Of a DNA stretch of 64,000 nucleotides, positions 8,272-16,684 are shown one piece after another (the stretch's first letter is position 1; each line of letters opens with the position of its first letter). The position numbers and the translations under genes are program-made. Source of the stretch: an uncultured Christensenellaceae bacterium (GTDB lineage: Bacteria > Bacillota > Clostridia > Christensenellales > Borkfalkiaceae). The notes beneath the pieces were generated by a model. That model made no database searches. It saw nothing but the letters and a program-made list of their open reading frames with translations, and was not told the DNA's origin. The DNA is taken from positions 26,996 through 90,995 of the forward strand of contig CAJUSA010000010.1 in the NCBI GenBank assembly GCA_910589015.1, read 5' to 3'.

Positions 8272-10133
8272 ACGATCCGCCTGAACAGCTTTTCCAGCTC
8301 GGCGCGTTTTACTTTCACCGCCGCAGGGCGCCCGTGCGGGCAACGCAACCCCATATCGCCTTCCGTCTCTTCGATCAGCGCACGCGCCTCGCGCTCGGTC
8401 AACTGTTCGCCCCCTTTCACCGCCGCTTTGCAGGCGGCGCTTGCCAACTTATCTTTGAGAATATCGGCAAGTTTTACGGCGCGCAACGTTTCGAGCGATC
8501 CGAGTATGTCGCGAAAGAAACTTTCGAGCGATATATCCTTCAATTCGGCGGGAACCGCCGAAACGCGGACGCTCGTTCCGCCGAATTCCTCGGCATCAAA
8601 CCCCATCTCGTTGAGAACGGGAAGTTGTTTCTGTAAAAAGGCAAATTCCTGCGCGTTTACGGTTAACACATAAGGCGCAAGCATGGGTTGCGACACAACG
8701 GCGCGCTCTTCGATATGTTTTTTCAAGCGGTTGTAAATCAACCGTTCGTGCGCCGCGTGCTGATCGATCAGATAGACGCAATCCCCCGTTTCGTACAAAA
8801 GATAGGTGCGGAACAGCTCGCCCTTATAGAGCAACGTGTCGGGTTCGATTTTTTCCTGCACGCTTTTTTCACGCAAATAACGCTGATTTTCGGCAAATAC
8901 GTCCTCGATTTCCTTCCGATCGGGCTGCCGCACTTTCAGAACGGGCGGATCGTCGGGCGCAAGAAATTGCGGCGCAATACCGCTTTTCACGGGCGTAAGG
9001 TCGAACGCAACCTGTTTTTTTGCCTCGGCGTAACTCATCTGCGGCACGACGGGCTGTTCCGCGGCAGGACGCGCCGCGACGGTATCCGCGGCGGGTATCC
9101 TTTCCGCACGCTTTGTTTCTTTCCGTTCGCCGCGAACGAGGTATTCGAGCGCGCGCGAATTTCCGTCGAGCACTGCCGATATGACCGAATAAACGCTGCC
9201 GTATATGATCTGATTATCCGCAAAGCGGACGTCCGCCTTGTTGGGGTGTACGTTTACGTCTACGATCTCGGAAGGCAGATCCAAAAACAGAACGTAGAAC
9301 GGATACTGCCGTTTCATCAGATACGAAGCGTAAGCGTTTGTGACGGCCGCGCTCACCGTCTGATTGACGACGTAACGCCCGTTCACAAATAGACTCTGAT
9401 AACTGCGGTTAGCCTTCGAAAAATTCTGATTGCCGATAAACCCGCGCAGACGGATCCCGTGCTTGTCCGCACAAATTTCATAACAGTTTTCAATCGTTTC
9501 CGCACCGTATACGTTGGCAAGCGCGGCGGCAAGCCCGTCGCCGTAAGAGCGGTAACGCACTTTGCCGTTCACCGAATAGGTAAAACGGATTTCGGGGCGC
9601 GAGAGTATAAAACGCGCCATGATATTCGTAATATCGCTCTCTTCCTGCGCGTCCGATTTGAGAAACTTCAAACGCGCGGGCGTATTGAAAAATAAATCCT
9701 CTACTTTCATTTCCGTGCCACGATCGCCTGCCGCAGGCACGATCTCGCCCGTGACGCCGCCCTCGCAACAAAGCGAAAACGCTTCCGCGCCTTCCGTGCG
9801 CGAAGTTACGCTCATTTTCGACACCGAGGCGATCGACGCGACCGCCTCGCCGCGGAACCCGAGCGTATTGATACAAAACAGTTCTTCCGCCGATTGTAAC
9901 TTACTCGTCGCGTGCGGCAAATACACGCGCGGCAGATCCTCGCTCGCGATTCCGCAACCGTTGTCGGTGATGCGAATCAGTGTTTTTCCGCCCCCTTCGA
10001 TTTCGACGGCAATATCGTCCGCGCCCGCGTCGATTGCATTTTCAACCAACTCTTTTACGACGGAATACGGCCGATCAACCACTTCGCCCGCGGCAATGCG
10101 GTTATAAACGTCGGCAGTGAGAATATGGATCAT
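8268..10133 (-). CDS. mutL: DNA mismatch repair protein MutL
   Basis: 621 residues. The GHKL ATPase is N-terminal (ELVENAIDAGA, DNGCGI, GFRGEA). A variable linker follows, then the C-terminal endonuclease/dimer domain with DQHAAHERLIYN, ACKAAVKG and CPHGRP. The endonuclease motif is usually DQHA-x2-E-x4-E; the last Glu appears as Asn here. The other metal-site motifs are kept. The ATG at 10133 has AAGGAG about 9 bases upstream; the longer frame from 10151 would start inside that site. It overlaps mutS by ATGA. Confidence 0.95.
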   Translation of the reverse strand: MIHILTADVYNRIAAGEVVDRPYSVVKELVENAIDAGADDIAVEIEGGGKTLIRITDNGCGIASEDLPRVYLPHATSKLQSAEELFCINTLGFRGEAVASIASVSKMSVTSRTEGAEAFSLCCEGGVTGEIVPAAGDRGTEMKVEDLFFNTPARLKFLKSDAQEESDITNIMARFILSRPEIRFTYSVNGKVRYRSYGDGLAAALANVYGAETIENCYEICADKHGIRLRGFIGNQNFSKANRSYQSLFVNGRYVVNQTVSAAVTNAYASYLMKRQYPFYVLFLDLPSEIVDVNVHPNKADVRFADNQIIYGSVYSVISAVLDGNSRALEYLVRGERKETKRAERIPAADTVAARPAAEQPVVPQMSYAEAKKQVAFDLTPVKSGIAPQFLAPDDPPVLKVRQPDRKEIEDVFAENQRYLREKSVQEKIEPDTLLYKGELFRTYLLYETGDCVYLIDQHAAHERLIYNRLKKHIEERAVVSQPMLAPYVLTVNAQEFAFLQKQLPVLNEMGFDAEEFGGTSVRVSAVPAELKDISLESFFRDILGSLETLRAVKLADILKDKLASAACKAAVKGGEQLTEREARALIEETEGDMGLRCPHGRPAAVKVKRAELEKLFRRIV

Positions 10134-12688
10134 TGCAGTTTCTCCTTCCATTCCGAGAGCAGGGAAAGCGCCTGCATCGGCGTCAGCGCGTTGACGTCGA
10201 TTTCGCGCAATTCACCCTTTAAGTCAAAGGTTTCCCGAAAATCGGGTTCCTCTTGTTCCGGTTTGCCCAGATTTGTGCTCTTATCGCGTTTTTCCAGCGA
10301 ATGAAGAATGGCTTTGGCGCGCGACGTCACTTCCTGCGGCACTCCCGCAATCTCTGCGACTTCCACGCCGAAACTGCGCGAGGCACCGCCGCGCACGATC
10401 TTGCGCAGGAATACCACCTTCCCGGCGATTTCACGCACGCTGACTTTATAGTTTTTAATTCCAGAAAGCTGTCCTTCCAGTTCGGTCAGCTCATGGTAAT
10501 GGGTTGCGAACAGCGTTTTCGCGCCCACTTTTCCGCTCAGGTATTCGATCACCGCCCAGGCGATCGAAAGTCCGTCGTATGTGCTCGTGCCGCGCCCCAC
10601 TTCGTCTAAGATGAGCAGACTGCGCGCCGTGGCGTTGCGCAGAATATTGGCGACTTCGGTCATTTCGACCATAAACGTACTTCTGTCCAGAATCAGATTG
10701 TCGCTTGCGCCGATACGCGTGAAAATTCGGTCGCAAAGCGGTACTTCGGCGCTCTTCGCTGGCACGAAACAGCCAATATGCGCCATGAGCACGATAAGCG
10801 CCGTCTGTCTGAGATAGGTGCTCTTACCTGCCATATTCGGCCCCGTTATGATCGCCGTGCGGTTTTCGCCGCAGTCCAAAAGACAGCCGTTGGGAATAAA
10901 GCGGTCGCGCGAAATACATTCCACGACGGGATGCCTGCCGTCTTCGATTTTTAGCGCATCGCCTTCCGTTATGACGGGGCGGCAATATTTATTTTCTTTG
11001 GATACGACGGCAAGCGAGGTCACGCAGTCGAGCGAAGCGATCGCGGAAGAAATTTGTTGTAACAACGCAATGTTACGCACGAGAATTTCTTTTAATTCGT
11101 TATACAGGTGTTCTTCGAGCCGCACGCTCTTGTCGTCGCTCGAAAGGATCTTCGTTTCCAATTCCTGCAATTCTTCTGTTGTAAACCGTTCGCCGTTCGT
11201 AAGCGTCTGTCTGCGAATATAGGTATAAGGCACTTTATCGGCAAACGACTTGCTCACCTCGATAAAATAACCGAATACGCGGTTATAACCGACGCGCAAC
11301 GTACGAATACCCGTGCGTTCTCGTTCGCGCGTTTCGAGTTGCGATACAAGCGTTTTTCCGTCGTTTTTCACCTCTCTCAGTTCGTCGAGCTGCGCATTGT
11401 AGCCCCTTTTGATATAATTGCCCTCTTTCAGGGTTGTCGCCTCGGGTGAAATCGCGCGTTCGAGCAAATCGCAGATATCTTTCGTATCGACAAGATTTTC
11501 CGCAATTTCGTTCAACAGCGCGGAATGGAACCCCGTGAGCTGGAATTTAAGCGACGGCACAACGGAAAGCGACGCGGCAAGCGACAGACAGTCGCGCGGC
11601 TGTAAGTTTCCGTTGGATATACGCCCCGTAAGCCGTTCGATATCGCGCACGCCGCCGAGCGCGTCGTAAATCCCCGTGCGCACGATGCCGGCGTTAAACA
11701 ACTCTTCCACCGCGTCGAGACGGCGTTCGATTTCCCCCTTGTCGCAAAGCGGCGAAACAAGACTTGCGGCAAGTTTGCGCGCCCCCATGCCCGTTCGGGT
11801 TTTATCGAGCACCCACAAAAGCGAACCGTAGGTTTTTCCCTCGGCGTTGTTTTTCAGAATTTCGAGATTGCGCAGCGCAACGGGATCGAGCTTCATGATT
11901 TTCGCGCCGTCGCGGAACTTCACTGCATTGAAATTGCGCAACGCATGTTTCTGCGTTTCGTTCAGATATTCGAACAGCGCACCCACGGCGAAGAGACAGA
12001 CGGGGCGTTCCGAAAAGCCCAGCGCATCGCTCGACGCGACGCAAAGCTGTTCTTTCACTGCCTTTTCGCATACGGCGCGTTCGAAAGCGCGCGCAAGATA
12101 ACACGAAAACGCGGGCAACGAACGTTCGCGCTCGACAAGTTCCTTGACCTCGAAAAGCAATTCCTCGTTACAGATCACTTCGGAAACCGACAGCCCGACA
12201 AGCGTGGAAACGAGTTTTTCCGCGTTATCCTCTTCACAGGCGCAAAGTTCGCCCGTCGTAATATCCGCCCAGGCAAGCGCATACCTGTCCCCCTTTTTGC
12301 AGGCGCAGGCGATATAATTGCTTTTCTTTTCATCGAGCAAGCTCTCCTCGATCACCGTTCCCGCCGAAACGACGCGTATGACGTCGCGTTCTACCATGCC
12401 CTTTCCTGCTTTCGGGTCGGAAAGCTGTTCGCAGATCGCAACGCGTTCCCCGAGCGAAACGAGCTTGGCGATGTAGGCATCGGCGGCATGGAAGGGAATG
12501 CCGCACATCGGCGCGCGTTCCTTTAAGCCGCAGTCGCGCCCCGTGAGCGTTAAATCCAAAAGTCCGCTCACGCGCACGGCGTCCTCGAAAAACATCTCGT
12601 AAAAATCCCCGAGGCGGTAAAACACCACGCAATTTTTATATTTTTCTTTGACGGATAAATAATGTTCCATCATCGGCGAAAGTGCCAT
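10130..12688 (-). CDS. mutS: DNA mismatch repair protein MutS
   Basis: Recognises mismatches and recruits MutL. 852 residues, typical length. The N-terminal mismatch-binding domain has VVFYRLGDFYEMFF, the Phe-x-Glu element that stacks on the mismatch. Connector, lever and clamp regions follow, then the ATPase with Walker A GPNMAGKST, DEVGRGTST and the ATHYHEL motif. The open frame extends far upstream, but the start at 12688 follows GGGAG and sits 2 bases after the miaB stop, matching family N-termini. Confidence 0.96.
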   Translation of the reverse strand: MALSPMMEHYLSVKEKYKNCVVFYRLGDFYEMFFEDAVRVSGLLDLTLTGRDCGLKERAPMCGIPFHAADAYIAKLVSLGERVAICEQLSDPKAGKGMVERDVIRVVSAGTVIEESLLDEKKSNYIACACKKGDRYALAWADITTGELCACEEDNAEKLVSTLVGLSVSEVICNEELLFEVKELVERERSLPAFSCYLARAFERAVCEKAVKEQLCVASSDALGFSERPVCLFAVGALFEYLNETQKHALRNFNAVKFRDGAKIMKLDPVALRNLEILKNNAEGKTYGSLLWVLDKTRTGMGARKLAASLVSPLCDKGEIERRLDAVEELFNAGIVRTGIYDALGGVRDIERLTGRISNGNLQPRDCLSLAASLSVVPSLKFQLTGFHSALLNEIAENLVDTKDICDLLERAISPEATTLKEGNYIKRGYNAQLDELREVKNDGKTLVSQLETRERERTGIRTLRVGYNRVFGYFIEVSKSFADKVPYTYIRRQTLTNGERFTTEELQELETKILSSDDKSVRLEEHLYNELKEILVRNIALLQQISSAIASLDCVTSLAVVSKENKYCRPVITEGDALKIEDGRHPVVECISRDRFIPNGCLLDCGENRTAIITGPNMAGKSTYLRQTALIVLMAHIGCFVPAKSAEVPLCDRIFTRIGASDNLILDRSTFMVEMTEVANILRNATARSLLILDEVGRGTSTYDGLSIAWAVIEYLSGKVGAKTLFATHYHELTELEGQLSGIKNYKVSVREIAGKVVFLRKIVRGGASRSFGVEVAEIAGVPQEVTSRAKAILHSLEKRDKSTNLGKPEQEEPDFRETFDLKGELREIDVNALTPMQALSLLSEWKEKLQ

Positions 12689-12690
12689 AT

Positions 12691-14001
12691 TCAATCTCCC
12701 GTAATGCTGCCGAAGAGCGAAATGCCGTTTGCACGATCGACTTTCAGATCGACAAACTCTCCGACGCGGTTTTTCTCGCTTGTAAAATATCCCATTCTGC
12801 CGTATTCGTCTCTGCCCAGATAGAGCGCGCGTTTTGCATCGTAATCCTCGCACAGAACACGCACGGTCTTGCCAACGTATTGCGCGCTCATTTTGCGCGT
12901 ATTCTTGTTTACGCAGTCGATCAGACGCATAATTCGGTCTTTTGCGACTTCTTCGGGAATTTGCCCTTCCATCTGTGCCGCTTTCGTGCCCGTCCGCGGC
13001 GAATAAACAAACGTAAACGCCGAAGAAAAATCCGCCTCCTTCACGAGCGAAAGCGTTTCGCAAAATTCCTCTTCCGTTTCTGTCGGAAACGCGACGATGA
13101 GATCGGTCGTCACCGCGCAATCGGGAATTTCCCTGCGCAAAAGAGCGATATTCTCGAGATATTTTTCACGCGTGTAACGCCTGTTCATAAGCGACAGAAT
13201 GCGGTTCGAACCGGACTGAGCAGGCAGATGCAGCAGTTTGCAAATGTTGGAATGCGCTTTCATGACCGCAACGAGTTCGGCGGAAAAATCCTTCGGATGC
13301 GAAGTCATGAATCTTATCCGCACGCCCTGCGCCGCCGAGGCAACCTCGTCGAGCAATTCAAAAAAACGCGTGCCGTCGCTGCCGCAATAGGAATTAACGT
13401 TCTGCCCGAGGAGAGTGATTTCCTTATATCCCGCCGCACAGAGCGTTTCGACCTCGCTCAGAATATCGGCTTTTTCGCGCGAAATTTCCCGCCCGCGCAC
13501 ATACGGCACGATGCAGTACGAACAGAAATTGTTGCAACCGTATGTAATATTCACCCACGCGTTGGGATAGCTCGCACGCACGGGCTCCACGCCGTCTTCT
13601 ACGCCCGAACGGGCAGGAAAAAGCTCGATCAGCGTCTTTTTTTCCTGCTTGCGGCGGCGAATGAGTTCCCCTAAGCGAGCAAGATTGTGCGTGCCGAACA
13701 GAATGTCGATAAAGGGAAACTTTTCTTTGAGAAACTGCGCCTTGCCCTCTTCCTGCACCATGCAGCCGCCCACCGCCACGATCAGATTTTTGTTGGCGCG
13801 TTTTAATTTTTTAAGCGCGCCTAAATTCCCGAACGCGTGATTTTCGGCATTCTCACGGATACAGCAGGTATTAAACACGATAATATCCGCCTCTTCCATA
13901 GACGTCGCGCTCGTGTATCCTTCGCGGTGCAAAATACCGGCTATCTTTTCGGTTTCGTGCAGATTCATCTGGCAACCGTATGTTTCGATATGATAATTCA
14001 T
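12691..14001 (-). CDS. miaB: tRNA-2-methylthio-N6-dimethylallyladenosine synthase MiaB
   Basis: Radical-SAM methylthiotransferase acting on i6A37 made by MiaA. 436 residues. The N-terminal UPF0004 domain has cysteines (YGCQMN, NTCCIRE, GGCMVQ) for the auxiliary 4Fe-4S cluster. The radical-SAM motif is CNNFCSYC, and a C-terminal TRAM domain carries the RVLCEDYDAKRALYLGR region. SD AAGGA precedes the ATG. It lies 17 bases after cobB. Confidence 0.95.
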   Translation of the reverse strand: MNYHIETYGCQMNLHETEKIAGILHREGYTSATSMEEADIIVFNTCCIRENAENHAFGNLGALKKLKRANKNLIVAVGGCMVQEEGKAQFLKEKFPFIDILFGTHNLARLGELIRRRKQEKKTLIELFPARSGVEDGVEPVRASYPNAWVNITYGCNNFCSYCIVPYVRGREISREKADILSEVETLCAAGYKEITLLGQNVNSYCGSDGTRFFELLDEVASAAQGVRIRFMTSHPKDFSAELVAVMKAHSNICKLLHLPAQSGSNRILSLMNRRYTREKYLENIALLRREIPDCAVTTDLIVAFPTETEEEFCETLSLVKEADFSSAFTFVYSPRTGTKAAQMEGQIPEEVAKDRIMRLIDCVNKNTRKMSAQYVGKTVRVLCEDYDAKRALYLGRDEYGRMGYFTSEKNRVGEFVDLKVDRANGISLFGSITGD

Positions 14002-14018
14002 CTTCGGTCCTTTTTAAC

Positions 14019-14735
14019 TTAAATTTGCGAAAGCACTTCCCCCACGTTTTCGCGCAACAAAAGATCGCACGCATTATCGAGCGGCGTTGCGCTTCGGTTG
14101 ATGAGTACGAGCCGTTTCCCGCGGAAATAACGCACAAACCCCGCGGCGGGATAAACGGTTAGCGACGTTCCCGCCACGATCAGCATGTCCGCCTGCGCAA
14201 TCGCATTCACCGCGCCCTGCACGGTTTTATCGCCGAGCGGTTCGCCGTACAAAACAACGTCGGGCTTGACGACGCCCCCGCAAGCGCAACGCGGAACGCC
14301 CTGCGTATGAAGAATTTCTTCCGCCGTAAATGCCTTTCCGCACCGCAAGCATCGGTTCCGATGCACACTGCCATGCAATTCGTACACGCTCTTCGATCCC
14401 GCCGCCTGATGTAACCCGTCGATGTTTTGCGTTATGACGGCAAGCAACTTCCCCTCGCGTTCCCATGCGGCAAGTTTTTTATGCGCGGCGTTGGGCTGCG
14501 CGGTCAGACAAAGCATTTTATCGCGGTAAAAGCGGTAGAATTCTTCGGTGCGGGCATGAAAAAAGTCGCCGCTCAAAATGGTTTCGGGAGGGACGGCGTA
14601 ATTGAGATGATATAATCCGTCCTGCGAACGGAAATCGGGAATGCCGCTCTCGGTCGAAACGCCCGCCCCGCCGAAAAAAACGATTTTGCCGCTCTCTTCC
14701 ACGAAACGTTTTAACGTCGCAATTTTTTCTTCCAT
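14019..14735 (-). CDS. cobB: NAD-dependent protein deacylase (Sir2/CobB)
   Basis: 238 residues. Rossmann motif GGAGVSTESGIPDFRS, catalytic ITQNIDGLHQAAGS and ELHGS, and a zinc ribbon with CLRCG and CACGG. It removes acyl groups from lysines using NAD. It is the first gene of the operon, with a promoter just upstream and SD GAGG before the ATG. Why it heads a mismatch-repair/tRNA-modification operon is not evident. Confidence 0.92.
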   Translation of the reverse strand: MEEKIATLKRFVEESGKIVFFGGAGVSTESGIPDFRSQDGLYHLNYAVPPETILSGDFFHARTEEFYRFYRDKMLCLTAQPNAAHKKLAAWEREGKLLAVITQNIDGLHQAAGSKSVYELHGSVHRNRCLRCGKAFTAEEILHTQGVPRCACGGVVKPDVVLYGEPLGDKTVQGAVNAIAQADMLIVAGTSLTVYPAAGFVRYFRGKRLVLINRSATPLDNACDLLLRENVGEVLSQI

Positions 14736-14756
14736 TCAATCCAACCTCGCTGCAAT

Positions 14757-14785
14757 ATTATAACATAAAATTGCAAATAAATCAA
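14757..14785 (-). promoter_or_regulatory. Promoter for cobB-miaB-mutS-mutL-miaA operon
   Basis: Minus-strand TTGATT (14780-14785) and TATAAT (14757-14762) are 17 bases apart, about 22 bases before the cobB start. No other promoter was seen until after the lyase gene, so all six genes may share it. Confidence 0.65.
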
Positions 14786-14817
14786 ATATACGGCTTGGAT
14801 TTCTTTCATCCGAAATC

Positions 14818-14846
14818 TTGCTTTTGCAAAATTTTCGTTGTATAAT
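14818..14846 (+). promoter_or_regulatory. Promoter for the alpha/beta hydrolase gene
   Basis: TTGCTT (14818-14823), 17 bases, then a perfect TATAAT (14841-14846). It is divergent from the cobB promoter. Confidence 0.6.
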
Positions 14847-14882
14847 AGTATCGGAACAAAAAACGACGACAAGGATCACCTT

Positions 14883-15662
14883 ATGGCTACCCGTTACCCC
14901 GTCGTGTTGGCACACGGAATCTTACTCAAAGACGTTAAATTTTTTAAGGCGTTCGGAAGAATCGAAAAAATACTGAAACGCCGCGGCTTTACCGTATACA
15001 CAGCAAAAACCGACGGGTTCGGAACGATTGAAAACAATGCGGAACAGATGAAAAATCACATCGAAAGCATTCTGAAAGCGGAAAACGCCGAAAAAGTCAA
15101 CATTATCGCCCATTCCAAAGGCGGACTCGACGCGATTTATATGATAAACAACCTCGGCATGGAAGAAAGCGTCGCCTCGCTCACCACGCTCTGCACGCCC
15201 CACCGCGGCTCGCCGATCGCCTCTTCGTTGTTGCGCCTGCCGACATTTATCGTCAGATTCATTGCATTCTGGGTCAATTTATGGTATCGGATCTTCGGCG
15301 ACAAGCACCCCGATGCCCTCACGGTATGCAAACAACTGCAAAGCATTCCCGAAATTGAGCAAGAAAAACAGCCCCTGCCCGAAACGATTTACTGCCAAAG
15401 TTTTTCCACTACGCTCGAACGCAGCCGCGACGACTTTGTTATGGGGATCCCGCTCGCTTTCTACCGCCATTACGGAAAAGACGCTTGCGACGGACTTGTT
15501 TGTGTTTCTTCGGCGGAATTCGGCAATTACCGCGGAAACTGCACAAACGATTCGATTTCCCATTCGCAGATCGTCGATTTTATGGCGGGCAAAAAGAAAA
15601 AAGAAAAGATCTATGCCTTTTATATCGGGCTGTGCGAAGAACTTGCACAAATGGGATTTTAA
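14883..15662 (+). CDS. Alpha/beta hydrolase, triacylglycerol lipase-like
   Basis: 259 residues. It opens with RYPVVLAHGI (oxyanion-hole His-Gly region) and has the nucleophile elbow AHSKGG, with the serine flanked by His and Lys as in bacterial lactonizing lipases. No signal peptide is present, so a cytoplasmic location is likely. The ATG at 14883 follows AAGGA by about 7 bases. A longer frame from 14838 would start inside the -10 box and is rejected. Substrate unknown. It converges on a small reading frame and tRNA-Leu. Confidence 0.82.
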   Translation: MATRYPVVLAHGILLKDVKFFKAFGRIEKILKRRGFTVYTAKTDGFGTIENNAEQMKNHIESILKAENAEKVNIIAHSKGGLDAIYMINNLGMEESVASLTTLCTPHRGSPIASSLLRLPTFIVRFIAFWVNLWYRIFGDKHPDALTVCKQLQSIPEIEQEKQPLPETIYCQSFSTTLERSRDDFVMGIPLAFYRHYGKDACDGLVCVSSAEFGNYRGNCTNDSISHSQIVDFMAGKKKKEKIYAFYIGLCEELAQMGF

Positions 15663-15742
15663 CTTAAATCCACATTCGAAATTTTTCGTTTCCGTTGCTC
15701 GGCACGCGCAGCTTCATGCATTTTTTGCCATATACGATCCAT
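15659..15742 (-). CDS. Possible 27-residue small protein downstream of tRNA-Leu
   Basis: ATG GAT CGT ATA TGG at 15742 follows AAAGGAAAAAATT, a good SD at proper spacing, and encodes a charged 27-residue peptide (MDRIWQKMHEAARAEQRKRK at its start) that could form one amphipathic helix. It lies 12 bases beyond the CCA end of tRNA-Leu on the same strand. Its stop overlaps the convergent stop of the hydrolase gene. No family is recognised. It may be chance. Confidence 0.35.
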   Translation of the reverse strand: MDRIWQKMHEAARAEQRKRKISNVDLS

Positions 15743-15754
15743 AATTTTTTCCTT

Positions 15755-15837
15755 TGGTGCGGATAGTGAGGGTCGAACTCACACGGTTGCCCACAGGATT
15801 CTAAGTCCTGCGCGTCTGCCAATTCCGCCATATCCGC
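15755..15837 (-). tRNA. tRNA-Leu (anticodon UAG)
   Basis: The acceptor stem GCGGATA/TATCCGC, D-arm, anticodon stem-loop CAGGA-CTTAGAA-TCCTG giving anticodon TAG, a long variable arm (class II tRNA), T-loop TTCGACC, and encoded CCA (15755-15757) are all visible on the minus strand. It reads CUN leucine codons. Confidence 0.95.
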
Positions 15838-15896
15838 AAATATATTCAATTAAATTTTGTTTCCGGAAAAAATTTATGAAACAACCGCAAAAAAGC

Positions 15897-15925
15897 TTGC
15901 TTTTTTTTTGAAAAACAGTTACAAT
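15897..15925 (+). promoter_or_regulatory. Promoter for tRNA-Ser
   Basis: TTGCTT (15897-15902), 17 bases, TACAAT (15920-15925), ending 10 bases before the mature tRNA. Confidence 0.55.
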
Positions 15926-15935
15926 AAAACAGCTT

Positions 15936-16025
15936 GCAGAGATGGCAGAGTGGTCGAATGCGCACGACTCGAAATCGTGTTACGCAGTGATGTGTACGGG
16001 GGTTCGAATCCCTCTCTCTGCGCCA
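15936..16025 (+). tRNA. tRNA-Ser (anticodon CGA)
   Basis: Acceptor stem GCAGAGA/TCTCTGC, anticodon stem-loop CACGA-CTCGAAA-TCGTG with anticodon CGA, long variable arm typical of serine tRNA, T-arm GGGGG-TTCGAAT-CCCTC, discriminator G and encoded CCA. It reads UCG. Confidence 0.95.
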
Positions 16026-16032
16026 GGCCCGA

Positions 16033-16067
16033 CGAACGGATACCGAACGGTATCCGTTCGTTTTTTT
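16033..16067 (+). terminator. Terminator of tRNA-Ser
   Basis: A perfect 12-bp stem (CGAACGGATACC/GGTATCCGTTCG) with a 4-base loop is followed by seven Ts. Only the plus strand has the T run, so it does not terminate the V-ATPase operon that ends beside it. Confidence 0.85.
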
Positions 16068-16683
16068 ATGATTTGTTTTTGACTTTCATCATGCGCACGA
16101 TCGCCGCGCGCTCGTTCTCGCTCAACTTATCTTTGATATATTTTATCGTTTCTTCAAGCTGGGGGATCATGACGTATTCGAGCGCGTTGACGCGCCGCTT
16201 GTTGCGTTCGATTTCTTCGGCAAGCATGCGCACCCGTTTTTCGGTTTGCGCAAGCTGCACTAAATCAGGCAACAAAGCCGAAATCATTTCAACGGAATAA
16301 TCGGCTTCGCTCGTCATTTCCGCAAAAGCATAAGGCAGGCCGCCCTTCCCTTCCTTCACCAATTCGACTTTTGGCACTTCCACCCCCATCACGCTTTCCA
16401 CGCCGCATTCGGCGCGGACGGCGACGGCAGGCATGGCAAAAGCCGATTCCGCCGCATACGACGCCGTGACCGAACGGGCAACCGCAAACTGTTTCATGAC
16501 GCGCGAAAGCTCGCTTTCCACCTTTTCGCGCAGGGCTTTATCTTCCCTGATGATCACGGTGAAAACGCGCACCATTTCGTCGGATTTATCCTTTAACAGT
16601 TTATGTCCCCGTATGGCGGTATTCAGCCGCGCCTGCAACTTTTTGAGTTCCATACGGGTGGGATTTACGTTCAGTCGCGCCAT
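16066..16683 (-). CDS. ntpD: V-type ATP synthase subunit D
   Basis: Central-stalk rotor subunit, 205 residues, mostly two long helices that form the coiled-coil shaft in the A3B3 head. The N-terminus NVNPTRMELKKLQARL and the C-terminal NKRRVNALEYVMIPQLEETI are family hallmarks. It is the last gene of the operon, one base after subunit B. No terminator on this strand was found beyond it. Confidence 0.93.
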   Translation of the reverse strand: MARLNVNPTRMELKKLQARLNTAIRGHKLLKDKSDEMVRVFTVIIREDKALREKVESELSRVMKQFAVARSVTASYAAESAFAMPAVAVRAECGVESVMGVEVPKVELVKEGKGGLPYAFAEMTSEADYSVEMISALLPDLVQLAQTEKRVRMLAEEIERNKRRVNALEYVMIPQLEETIKYIKDKLSENERAAIVRMMKVKNKS

Positions 16684-16684
16684 G

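Noticed and set aside
14838..14883. Upstream TTG start for the alpha/beta hydrolase
   Set aside because: It overlaps the TATAAT box. The ATG at 14883 has a proper SD and matches the family N-terminus.
15664..15849. 61-codon frame across tRNA-Leu
   Set aside because: It is translated through the tRNA itself.
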